Source: Paenibacillus tundrae (lineage in GTDB: Bacteria > Bacillota > Bacilli > Paenibacillales > Paenibacillaceae). From it: a stretch of 64,000 nt of DNA. The translations under genes and the position numbers were made by a program. This document shows positions 17,950 to 26,789 of the stretch, in pieces; within the stretch, counting starts at the first letter, position 1; each line of letters starts with the position of its first letter. A model generated the notes under the pieces. It searched no databases. It had not been told where the DNA came from and saw only the letters and a program-made list of their open reading frames with translations. The stretch is from contig NZ_JAUSTI010000014.1 in the NCBI RefSeq assembly GCF_030812775.1, positions 62,001-126,000 of the forward strand. The letters run 5' to 3'.

Positions 17950-19008
17950 ATGGCTAAGAAAAAGAAAACAACCTTACCCGCTGATATTGAAAAACTTATT
18001 GCCAATAATGATATTGCTGCCGTCAAAGAGGTATTTGAGCAATGCGAATGGGATGCCCGCGGGGGCTATAGCAAAGGTACAACGCTCAGCTTACGGAAGA
18101 TTTCCGATGAACTCATTCGCTGGTTAGTGGAACAAGGGGCTGATGTTAACGCCCAAGACAAATACCAGCGTACACCTCTTCACGCTCATGCTGCACACTG
18201 GTCAGGAAATGTAAGCTTGCTTCTTGAATTGGGCGCAGATCCGAATGCTGTTGATTACCAGAACGAGACACCGCTGCACGCAGCCTTCAATTCGTATAGA
18301 ACCCAAGCGGTACAAGAGTTGGTTAACCATGGTGTAGATATTAACGTACAGAATAAAAGGGGAAATACTCCACTGGCTAAGGGCTTAATCAATTGCCGGA
18401 ATCCAGATATTGTTCATATGGCAGAAATCGCCACTATTCTGTTGGATGCTGGAGCATCAGTCACCCCGGAGATGAAAGAGTCGGTAAAAGGAATTGGCAA
18501 GAATTTTGAATTCATTCGAGAAAAATATAATAAAGACCGTGTTGACGAGGTTTCAGGCGCACTACTCAAGCTGTATCAGCTCTTTGATGTGGAGCCAGTA
18601 GCTGTACGCATCATGCATGATGGAACTACGCCCATTCAGGTAACAGCAACCACTTGGCCTAAACAACACCAAGAGCTGTGGGAATATCTCATCCCGCCCC
18701 AAGGCTATGCCCCGACGGTTCAGGGAGAGGTTATTCGGATCACCGGGCGTGTGTCCCATGAAGTATTGGACAATGGTGGTGGCAACTGGGATGTCGATTT
18801 CCGTAAGATGCTGGATGCGTTGGTACAGCACTTCGGTACGGGTTCACCGTTAACTCCGGCACTTCTGCAAGAGGCAAACGACTTGGTCAGTAGGCTTCGC
18901 AAAGGTTCGGACTATGATGCGCCTGCCAGATTATGCGAATTAGCGGTGCAATGGGTGCTTGCTAATCCTCAGCCAGTGACGATGGCGCAACCGGCGTATT
19001 CTCGCTGA
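17950..19008 (+). CDS. ankyrin-repeat protein
   Basis: A 352-residue cytoplasmic protein. After a lysine-rich start it has four to five ankyrin repeats over residues about 45-180 (QGADVNAQDKYQRTPLHAHA, LGADPNAVDYQNETPLHAAF, HGVDINVQNKRGNTPLAKG, LDAGASVTPEM). The second half is a distinct alpha/beta domain with EYLIPPQGYAPTVQGEVIRITGRVSHE and NWDVDFRKMLDAL, which I do not recognise. GAGGAGAGG precedes the ATG, 36 bp after the YkvA gene. Ankyrin repeats indicate protein binding; the partner is unknown. Confidence 0.87.
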   Translation: MAKKKKTTLPADIEKLIANNDIAAVKEVFEQCEWDARGGYSKGTTLSLRKISDELIRWLVEQGADVNAQDKYQRTPLHAHAAHWSGNVSLLLELGADPNAVDYQNETPLHAAFNSYRTQAVQELVNHGVDINVQNKRGNTPLAKGLINCRNPDIVHMAEIATILLDAGASVTPEMKESVKGIGKNFEFIREKYNKDRVDEVSGALLKLYQLFDVEPVAVRIMHDGTTPIQVTATTWPKQHQELWEYLIPPQGYAPTVQGEVIRITGRVSHEVLDNGGGNWDVDFRKMLDALVQHFGTGSPLTPALLQEANDLVSRLRKGSDYDAPARLCELAVQWVLANPQPVTMAQPAYSR

Positions 19009-19035
19009 AGGTAGGCTTGGTCATTTTACACTCTA

Positions 19036-19100
19036 TAAAAAAAGCTAAACTGCTTCTCCGACATGAAGTCAGAAGAATTGCAGTTTAGCTTTACTTTTTT
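19036..19100. terminator. bidirectional terminator
   Basis: A 13-bp perfect stem AAAGCTAAACTGC/GCAGTTTAGCTTT is flanked by A-run and T-run on both sides. It serves the ankyrin gene (+) and the dihydrouridine synthase gene (-), which converge here. Confidence 0.88.
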
Positions 19101-19109
19101 CCATATATG

Positions 19110-20096
19110 TTACGACTCTTCTATCCTATCTTGACTCTTGCTTGCAAACTCATCAAGCAGCGTCCGCACGACACTTGTTGATTTTGCATTCATTAAGTCA
19201 TTGCGAAGCTCACTTGCGCCTCGGAATCCACGAACGTAGATTTTGAAGAAACGTGTAAGCGCGCTGAATGAACGTGGCTCTTGCTCTGAATATTGGTCAT
19301 GGAGATCCAGGTGCAACCGTAGCAGATGAAGCAATTCCTCACTGCTGTGTTCTTTAGGCTCCTTCTCGAAGGCAAACGGATTCTGGAAAATGCCCCGCCC
19401 AATCATAATACCGTCTACACCATACTGTTCAGCGAGCTTCAAACCAGTCTCACGATCAGGAATATCGCCGTTAATCGTCAGGAGTGTATGCGGCGCGATC
19501 TCATCCCGAAGCTTTTTAATCTCCGGAATCAGTTCCCAGTGCGCATCAACTTTACTCATCTCTTCTCTTGTCCGTAGGTGAATGGACAGGTTCACAATGT
19601 CCTGCTGTAAAATATGAGTTAACCAGTCGCGCCATTCGTCTACTTCTGTGAAGCCGAGTCTTGTTTTCACACTGACAGGCAGTCCCCCTGCTTTGGCAGC
19701 TTGGATGATCTCCGCAGCGATTGCGGGACGGCAGATCAGGCCGCTCCCTTTCCCATTCTCTGCAACATTGGCTACAGGACAACCCATATTAATGTCGATG
19801 CCTTTGAAGCCTTCTTTTGCCATACCGATACTCATTTCACGAAAGAATTCCGGTTTATCTCCCCAAATATGAGCCACAATAGGCTGTTCGTCCGCTGTAA
19901 ACGTCAAACGACCACGCACACTTTTGTTCCCTTCAGGGTGACAGTAGCTCTCCGTGTTCGCAAATTCCGTAAAAAATACATCGGGTCTCCCTGCTTCACT
20001 CACAACATGACGAAACACAACATCCGTCACATCCTCCATCGGTGCCAGTATAAAAAATGGTCGTGGTAATTCTCGCCAAAAATTGTCTTTCGTCAT
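19110..20096 (-). CDS. tRNA-dihydrouridine synthase
   Basis: A 328-residue flavin enzyme that reduces uridines in tRNA to dihydrouridine. The TIM-barrel N-terminus carries FILAPMEDVTDVVFRHVV. The catalytic cysteine is in DINMGCPVANV. The FMN phosphate-binding region is INGDIPD plus GVDGIMIGRGIFQNP, and the helical RNA-binding domain follows. It belongs to the Dus family but not obviously to the DusB lineage, so I give no symbol. I chose the ATG at 20096 because GAGAGG lies eight bases upstream; the longer start at 20117 has none. Confidence 0.9.
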   Translation of the reverse strand: MTKDNFWRELPRPFFILAPMEDVTDVVFRHVVSEAGRPDVFFTEFANTESYCHPEGNKSVRGRLTFTADEQPIVAHIWGDKPEFFREMSIGMAKEGFKGIDINMGCPVANVAENGKGSGLICRPAIAAEIIQAAKAGGLPVSVKTRLGFTEVDEWRDWLTHILQQDIVNLSIHLRTREEMSKVDAHWELIPEIKKLRDEIAPHTLLTINGDIPDRETGLKLAEQYGVDGIMIGRGIFQNPFAFEKEPKEHSSEELLHLLRLHLDLHDQYSEQEPRSFSALTRFFKIYVRGFRGASELRNDLMNAKSTSVVRTLLDEFASKSQDRIEES

Positions 20097-20373
20097 ATCC
20101 AAAACCTCTCTATGCATACTAGGGAATTCTTTATCCCGGAAATGTTAAATCATCTGTAACCGATTATATCACACCCCCGAGAGAAGCATACTTCTCCCGC
20201 TAGCATGAGTATGGTCAACATATAGAAATGAATATTTAAATATCTTGAACCTATTGAATGTACCATTATAAAACCACGGCTTGGCGCATGACAACTTCAT
20301 TATCCACATTTAATCCAACTTCTTTTTTCCATCTGTGTATTCCATGACGATTACATCGTAACTAAATATGTGT

Positions 20374-20402
20374 TTGACATCAATATATATTGAAGATATT
20401 AT
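20374..20402 (+). promoter_or_regulatory. sigma-A promoter with palindromic operator
   Basis: TTGACA (20374-20379), 17-bp spacer, TATTAT (20397-20402). The spacer contains the perfect 14-bp palindrome TCAATATATATTGA (20380-20393), a natural repressor site. It drives the DinB-like gene with a leader of roughly 160 nt. Confidence 0.7.
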
Positions 20403-20571
20403 GGATATGTATAATCTCCAATCAAGACGAAGATAAATTAAAGTCTGAATCATGAGCCATGTTGTGCAAGGGTGGGATTGAACGTAACCATTTCCCCCAT
20501 GCTATAGAGGTAATTACGGTTATCCATCTAGTTCTGAATGTACAGTCCACTCAAAAAGGAGATTATTGATT

Positions 20572-21066
20572 ATGGACGAATTAACTAGTCAAACGGATGT
20601 ATTAATGCATCAGTACGAAATGATGAAGCGAACGAGAGAATCCCTTTTCCAGATGTGTGAAAGCATGTCCCCCACCGCGTATGTTCAACCCGTTGAAGCC
20701 CTAGGTGGAGATTCCATCCGTGACCTGCATGTACATGTCACAGATTGTTATCGCGTATGGTTAGGCGTTCGTGGACTTGGCCGATCTATCCCCAAATTAA
20801 GACCACAGTCTATTCAAGATGTACAGAAGATGCGTGCTTTATTTGAAAAGACAGACTTTCTCGTTCACGAATTTCTCCATAGTTTTCAAGACGGCTGGAA
20901 CCCAGAAATTCAAGCAAGCTGGATGAGTGATACCGCTCAATCTACTGAACTATGGATTTTTACACATTGCATAACCCATGAATTTCATCACCGAGGGCAA
21001 ATAACAAAAATCGCAAGACTACTCGGAACCATACCGCCCAAAATGAACTTATCTAAAATAAAGTAA
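20572..21066 (+). CDS. DinB/YfiT-like family protein
   Basis: A 164-residue four-helix-bundle protein of the DinB superfamily, putative metal-dependent enzymes or thiol-dependent transferases. The histidines expected to bind metal are in RDLHVHVTDCY and FTHCITHEFHHRGQI. ATG at 20572 is ten bases after GGAG; TTG at 20566 is a less likely alternative. The gene stands alone. A strong promoter with an operator-like palindrome lies about 170 bp upstream, suggesting repression by an unidentified regulator. Other parts of the 20097-20571 gap show nothing recognisable. Confidence 0.85.
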   Translation: MDELTSQTDVLMHQYEMMKRTRESLFQMCESMSPTAYVQPVEALGGDSIRDLHVHVTDCYRVWLGVRGLGRSIPKLRPQSIQDVQKMRALFEKTDFLVHEFLHSFQDGWNPEIQASWMSDTAQSTELWIFTHCITHEFHHRGQITKIARLLGTIPPKMNLSKIK

Positions 21067-21253
21067 TGTTGCTCCTAAGTATTGATCAGACACATGAACA
21101 CGCTGGGCTAAGGAAAATTACAATAGTTATTGCGTCGATAAGGGGGTGTGCTCTTGCTCAAATCATAAAGCTAGGCATTCACCTATATTTACGATAGGGA
21201 CTGTCATGCTTATGCTTGCCGTTATAGATCATAATGGCGGCTAACCTTGAAAC

Positions 21254-21302
21254 GAAAAAAACGGAACGCAGGCTGATCAGAGCCCTCGTTCCACTTTTTT
21301 AT
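21254..21302. terminator. bidirectional terminator
   Basis: GGAACG...CGTTCC outer stem with an inner AGGCT/AGCCC pairing, A-run before and T-run after. It lies between the converging DinB-like (+) and SLH-protein (-) genes. Confidence 0.8.
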
Positions 21303-21357
21303 TTTCCATGCGATATTTTTGAATTCACCGCAAGATCGTTTAAACGCCTATCTCTAC

Positions 21358-24300
21358 TTAGATTAGATCCGACTTCTGTAGCAATCTCTGCATGATCGTC
21401 GCAATCTCGGCACGTGTGATCTTACCTTTTGGCGCCAATAAAGACTGGCTGCGCCCCTGCACAAGACCCGACTTCACGCTATCTACTGCACTACTGCGTG
21501 CCCAATTGGATACCGTAGTCTCATCTTGGAATGACTGGAGCGTTGTATCCAGAGTTTCAGAGTTTAAGCTGTCTGCCAGCCCAGTAATCGTCATCGCTTT
21601 CGCCAATATGACCATCGCCTGTTCTCTTGTAATGGTTTCATTAGGATGGAACATACCATCCTCAAAGCCGTTGATCAGTCCATAAGCATTTGCTGTACGA
21701 ATCGCGCCATTGTACCAATCCGTGGTTTGAACATCCGAAAATGGAGTCTCCCCATTCTCCGGACGAAGTCCTAGCCCACGAACCACGATGGCAGCAAACT
21801 CTGCACGGGTCACAGCTCGATCGGGATTGAAGTTGCCGTTACCGACACCTTCCACAATCATGCGAGATCCCATGTCGTTCACAGCATCTTTACTCCAATG
21901 ATTCGTTACGTCTGCAAATTGTAGCGGATGCCATACCACGGCATATGTGCTATTGGTAAGGCTGTTAATTTGAGCTTCGTATCTTCCATTATTCTGACGT
22001 ACTTTGGTTGGAACATGGCGAACCGTGCCGTCCGGCTCCACCACAACGCCGGTTGTAATCTTGTTAGGATCTACGTTGTCTGGAATAGCTATCGTTCTCT
22101 CGACATAGGCATCAAAATGACTGACTTCAACGGACTTGTCCCCATAAACGGCATTAACCGTAAAGTCCAGCGGTGGAGCAACTAGTGTGAACTCGTTTTG
22201 AGCGACTGCGCGCCCTACAATGTCCGATTGAGCAGATGTCGGAGCTGCGATTTCAATCTGTACCTTGATTCCCTGCAAATCGTTAGACCCTCCAACTTGG
22301 CTCGCAATCTCTCCAATGCGGATCTGTCCTGCAGGAACGGTATATGAAGCTTGCTCCGTTTGGAATTCCAGTACAGCTTGATAATCTTCCATCGTCCTGA
22401 TCATTTCCCCAGTAAGCTCACCAATGAAGATATCAGACGTTTGGCGAATCGGAATTGTAACAACAGCGCGTTGCCCTTCCGCTGCCAATCTATCGTTCAG
22501 CTTCTGCTGATCCACCACAATCGTCAATGCGGATTGTTGATCACGCCGGGATATTGTCGCTTGTCCAGCATTCTCCACTTTTCCATTAACCAGAATATCG
22601 ACACCTGTCGTTACCGTTGTTGGCACTGTTGGTACTGTTGTCGGTGTTGTGATTGGCGCTACTGGTGCGGTCGATGGAGCTTCTGTTACAGGTGGATTGG
22701 TTGGCGGAACTGAGGCTGCTATTGGCACAACTACATTGGACTTCACCGAGTCCATGCTTTTGCCTGCACCGTTAATGGCTTTCACCGTAAACGTGTAGCT
22801 TGTTCCGTTACTCAATCCTTGTACTGTAATTGGACTAGCACTGCCTGTAACTATCTTCTTCCCTGGTGATACAGTCACCTCGTATCCCGTAATTGGACTT
22901 CCACCATCATGGGCTGGCGCTGTAAATCTCACAGTGGCTTGTCCGTTGCCCGGCGTCGCTGTCACATCTGATGGAGCCCCAGGCACTTTTGAAGGAGTAA
23001 CGCTAACCTGATTGGAGGCTTCGCTAAGTCCTCCCTTATTTTCTGCTTTTACAACAAAGTAATAGGTCTTACCGTTAACCAAATCAGGGATTGTATAAGG
23101 TGATGATGCATCCTCCGTGATTCCAACCATGAGGTCAGGATCATCGTCTGTTGCCATGTAAATCCGGTAATTTACATCGGGTTCCGTAACCCATTTCAAT
23201 GTGACATGACCATCCCCAGGTTCCGCTGTCAGATTTCGAGGATTGGCTGGCGCATTAGGCAAATTCACCGCTTGTGTTACTTTGAACGTGATAGGTAGCA
23301 TATGATCTGCTGCTAATGTAACCGTAGCTATATATGTTCCTGCTGGTAATCTGTCTTTGGCTTTCAAGGTAAAATGGGTCTGGTCTCCAGCGGCTAATTC
23401 AGTATCTGGCTGTGTGATAACAAAGGCTTCCGAATCATCCCCGCTCAGGGATGCAGATAAATTAGCCAGATCCCCCGTACCCGTATGCTGAATGGACACG
23501 GTATTTGTTTCCTGAGTACCAGATTCATATCCGAGTAATAGCGAGTCCAATATGCGATCTTCAATCGGAGCAATCGTATACGTTGGAGCTGCTGTTACTG
23601 TAAGCGCCATGCTACCTTTTTTGCTGATATCTACTGTGGAGGTCGCGGTTATCATGTATTCCCCTGGCTCAGCATCGGCTTCCACCGTAACATAACCCGT
23701 ATCGCTGACCCTCACCTTATTCGTTGTATCGTTACTGCTCCAAGTCACCGTTATATCAGCTCCGCCTACAGTATCTACGGTTGCCGTCAGTTGTCTGCTC
23801 TCTCCCTGCATCAGGGTATCGGTAACCGGATTAACGATGACACTGTACACGGCCGGGGTATACGTTACCTTGATGACTGCCGTTGCAACCTTAGTTAGAT
23901 CTGACACTGAGGTTGCTGTAATGATATAGTCCCCTGGTACGGCGTCGGAAGCAACGCTAACATTCCCCGTGCTGCTCACCGTTACCTTGTTGCTGGAATC
24001 GTTGCTGAGCCACATTACAGAAGGATCGGCTCCGCCCACCGCAGTTACCGTCGCTGTGAGTTGTTCACTATTCCCTTGTGCGACATTAACACTTTCCGGA
24101 TTGACACTAATATTGTGAATGGCTGGCGCATACGTCACTGTAACGGTTGCCATTCCCATTTTGCTGCCGTCCTCAATGGATGTAGCTGTAATCGTATAGT
24201 CTCCTGGCACACCATCTGCTGCAACCGTTACAAAACCCGTATTACTTACCGTGATTTTGCCAGTTTGGTCGCTGCTGTTCCACGTAACGTCCATCGAGGC

Positions 24301-26526
24301 CCCACCTACCGCCTCAACGACTGCCTCTAACTGCAAGCTATCCCCTTGCATAATACTTGCCGGATCAGGTGAAACAAGTACCCCGTTTACTGCGGGTGCA
24401 TATGTCACCGTAATGGTTGCTGTACCCACTTTACTATTGTCTAACGTCGAAGTTGCCGTAATCGTGTAGCTCCCTGGCACAGTATCTACTGCCACCGTCA
24501 CGAAGCCTGTATCGCTTACCGCAACTTTGTTATCCATGTCACTACTAGCCCACGCAACTGTATCTGCGGCTCCACCGACGGCATTCACCGTTGCGACCAG
24601 TTGTCTGCTCTCTCCCTGCATCATACTGTCGGTACCCGGACTAACGCTAACGCTATTCACGGCTGGCGCATATCGCACCGTAATGACTGCCGATTCTCTC
24701 TTGCCCGTATCATATGAAGAAGAAGCTGTAATGGTGTAGTCACCCGGACTAGCATCGGTTGCCACACTAACCTTCCCAGTTGTATCTACCGTTACTTTAT
24801 TATTGAGATCATGGCTATACCAATTTACCGTGTCTGGCGCTCCACCTACGGCCACGACGGTTGCCGTTAACTGAGTGCTCTCCCCCTGCATCAAGCTATC
24901 AGTACTTGGATTAACCGTTATACTCTGAATTGCTGGTGCATATGTCACCGTAACGGTAGATGTTGCTGTTTTGCTACGATCGAACGTGGAAGTCGCCGTG
25001 ATGATGTAATTACCTGGTGTAGCGTCCCGTGCAACCGTAACTAAGCCCGTAGCATTTACTGCAGCCTTGTTCGCGGTGTCACTACTGCTCCATGTCACCG
25101 TCGTTGGTGCCTCTCCTACAGCGTTAACAGCAGCAAATAGCTGTCTGTTACCACCTTGCATCGTACTTGTTGTAACTGGGCTTACAGTAACACTAGTTAC
25201 GCTTGGTGGTGGCGGCGGGGTGAATTGGGCTGCCCTTATATTTACTACCTTTCTGTCATTCTCGTCCCACACCGCATACAGCGCTCCGTTCATGGCTGCT
25301 ATAGCAGGGTGCATGGCTGTTTTAGTTGCAAAAGCATTCAAGCCACCATTTCTTCCATTTTCGGCTAGAACCCATCCATTGCCATCATATTTTCTCACAC
25401 GAATTTTGAAAACAGAAACGCCGCTTGCCATCTCTCCCGAATTTTCGGTCCATATGGCATATAATTCATTATTTAGACCTGCTAACTGCACCTCGAAAGC
25501 ACGCAACCCTGTATTCACATTGATGCCGTATTCGCCATCACCATCAATATTAGTCCAAGTAGTGCCGTCGAATTTCTTAACACGAATCTGATCATCCGTG
25601 CTATATTGACCTCCACGAGCTTCCACCCATGCTACGTACAATTGATCATTCATAACACTTAGAGATGGACTGATTGCGTTATTCCAACTAACCTTGTTCA
25701 AGCCAGCTCCACCGTCAGCGACTGTCCAGTTGGTGCCATCATATTTCTTAGCCCGCACTGTATTGAAGCCGGTGCCTACTCTTTCAGACCACAGTGCATA
25801 TAAATCATTGCCAAATACAATCATGGCTGGTCCACCTGCTCCACTGCCTGGGTCTACATTCAACCCATCCGTTCCGCCGCCATCGAGGCTTGTCCACGTC
25901 GTACCGTTGTATTTCTTCGCACGAATCTTAGCTGCTTCTTGCCAGATTGCATACAACTCACCTTTATATGCAGTCAATTTTGGACTTAATGCTGTGATGG
26001 AAGGATTCTCATTGATCCCGGCAGGGTTACCCCCTTCAGCATTTGTCCAGCTCGTACCATCATATTTTTTGACCCGAACTTGTGCAGTATAAGAAGCATT
26101 TCTCTCCAACCATGTGAGATACAGCTCATTGTTATAAACAGCTAATGCCGGAGACTCGACATCTCTGTTGACATCGTAATTCAAACCATAGGTTGGGTGC
26201 CCCCCATCAACACTGACCCAATTAGAGCCATTAAACTTCTTAACTCTGATCTGGCTAATCGTAGACGTACTTGGAATTGTTTCTCGCCATGCCACATAAA
26301 TTTCACCATTCCATTCCAATATGGCAGGATTTTCGCCCCTCATGGCTGGATTTACATTAATGCCAGTTGCTCCATTCCCATCAATAATTGACCAGCCGGA
26401 TGCCGCCGAAGTGACGCCTCCTCCAATCACCAAGGATGGTATTAAGAGAATGATGGCTAGCAATAGGTGTGCCATTCTTCGAAAATGTCTGTTGTATCTC
26501 TTACTTGTTGTTCTCACTGGAATCAT
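21358..26526 (-). CDS. SLH-anchored multidomain surface protein
   Basis: A 1722-residue exported protein. A signal peptide (about 1-42) is followed by seven beta-propeller-like repeats of about 58 residues, each with an ELYAIW- or EIYVAW-type core. Next come six Ig-like BIG-type repeats of about 85 residues sharing an MQGxSxQL motif, a further Ig-like segment, and two fibronectin type III domains (AGTPGDGHVTLKW-like and APSDVTATPGNGQATVRF). A Pro/Thr linker, a beta-rich domain and three SLH repeats close the protein, the first marked by NHWSKDAV and the second by GLINGFEDGMFHPNETITREQA. SLH repeats anchor proteins to pyruvylated wall polymers. Role: probably adhesion or ligand binding at the surface. 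The ATG has GGAGGG upstream. Confidence 0.92.
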   Translation of the reverse strand: MIPVRTTSKRYNRHFRRMAHLLLAIILLIPSLVIGGGVTSAASGWSIIDGNGATGINVNPAMRGENPAILEWNGEIYVAWRETIPSTSTISQIRVKKFNGSNWVSVDGGHPTYGLNYDVNRDVESPALAVYNNELYLTWLERNASYTAQVRVKKYDGTSWTNAEGGNPAGINENPSITALSPKLTAYKGELYAIWQEAAKIRAKKYNGTTWTSLDGGGTDGLNVDPGSGAGGPAMIVFGNDLYALWSERVGTGFNTVRAKKYDGTNWTVADGGAGLNKVSWNNAISPSLSVMNDQLYVAWVEARGGQYSTDDQIRVKKFDGTTWTNIDGDGEYGINVNTGLRAFEVQLAGLNNELYAIWTENSGEMASGVSVFKIRVRKYDGNGWVLAENGRNGGLNAFATKTAMHPAIAAMNGALYAVWDENDRKVVNIRAAQFTPPPPPSVTSVTVSPVTTSTMQGGNRQLFAAVNAVGEAPTTVTWSSSDTANKAAVNATGLVTVARDATPGNYIITATSTFDRSKTATSTVTVTYAPAIQSITVNPSTDSLMQGESTQLTATVVAVGGAPDTVNWYSHDLNNKVTVDTTGKVSVATDASPGDYTITASSSYDTGKRESAVITVRYAPAVNSVSVSPGTDSMMQGESRQLVATVNAVGGAADTVAWASSDMDNKVAVSDTGFVTVAVDTVPGSYTITATSTLDNSKVGTATITVTYAPAVNGVLVSPDPASIMQGDSLQLEAVVEAVGGASMDVTWNSSDQTGKITVSNTGFVTVAADGVPGDYTITATSIEDGSKMGMATVTVTYAPAIHNISVNPESVNVAQGNSEQLTATVTAVGGADPSVMWLSNDSSNKVTVSSTGNVSVASDAVPGDYIITATSVSDLTKVATAVIKVTYTPAVYSVIVNPVTDTLMQGESRQLTATVDTVGGADITVTWSSNDTTNKVRVSDTGYVTVEADAEPGEYMITATSTVDISKKGSMALTVTAAPTYTIAPIEDRILDSLLLGYESGTQETNTVSIQHTGTGDLANLSASLSGDDSEAFVITQPDTELAAGDQTHFTLKAKDRLPAGTYIATVTLAADHMLPITFKVTQAVNLPNAPANPRNLTAEPGDGHVTLKWVTEPDVNYRIYMATDDDPDLMVGITEDASSPYTIPDLVNGKTYYFVVKAENKGGLSEASNQVSVTPSKVPGAPSDVTATPGNGQATVRFTAPAHDGGSPITGYEVTVSPGKKIVTGSASPITVQGLSNGTSYTFTVKAINGAGKSMDSVKSNVVVPIAASVPPTNPPVTEAPSTAPVAPITTPTTVPTVPTTVTTGVDILVNGKVENAGQATISRRDQQSALTIVVDQQKLNDRLAAEGQRAVVTIPIRQTSDIFIGELTGEMIRTMEDYQAVLEFQTEQASYTVPAGQIRIGEIASQVGGSNDLQGIKVQIEIAAPTSAQSDIVGRAVAQNEFTLVAPPLDFTVNAVYGDKSVEVSHFDAYVERTIAIPDNVDPNKITTGVVVEPDGTVRHVPTKVRQNNGRYEAQINSLTNSTYAVVWHPLQFADVTNHWSKDAVNDMGSRMIVEGVGNGNFNPDRAVTRAEFAAIVVRGLGLRPENGETPFSDVQTTDWYNGAIRTANAYGLINGFEDGMFHPNETITREQAMVILAKAMTITGLADSLNSETLDTTLQSFQDETTVSNWARSSAVDSVKSGLVQGRSQSLLAPKGKITRAEIATIMQRLLQKSDLI
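23590..25205 (-). repeat. six tandem Ig-like (BIG) coding repeats
   Basis: Six in-frame repeats of about 255 bp inside the SLH gene. Each encodes a V-x-V-[NS]-P start, MQGxSxQL, a WxSxD strand and PGxYxITATS. They are similar enough for length change by recombination. Confidence 0.75.
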
Positions 26527-26737
26527 TACGCATCTATCCCTCCGTCTTCTCGTTCTATTGATGCATCTCTATATTTCTACTCAACATAACGGAAGGCACC
26601 TTAAAAAAACCTTAAAAAATGACGTTATTCGACATTCTTCGACTAACTTAATTGCACAACTATCTCTTAATTCTTGCTCGTAGGGCATGTAAAACTAACC
26701 ATTTCATATTTTGTTGGAACTAACGCTATACCAATAC

Positions 26738-26769
26738 AAAAAAGGCTCCATCGCCAATGCGATGAAACC
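26738..26769 (-). terminator. terminator after the sensor kinase
   Basis: On the minus strand GGTTTCATCGC-ATTG-GCGATGGAGCC (11-bp stem with G-U pairs) is followed by TTTTTTG. Confidence 0.88.
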
Positions 26770-26789
26770 TTAGTATTAACACGTTCTCT

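Noticed and set aside
26628..26634. Spo0A-box-like TGTCGAA upstream of the SLH gene (and another at 31175)
   Set aside because: A 7-mer expected several times in 64 kb by chance; no promoter geometry supports it.
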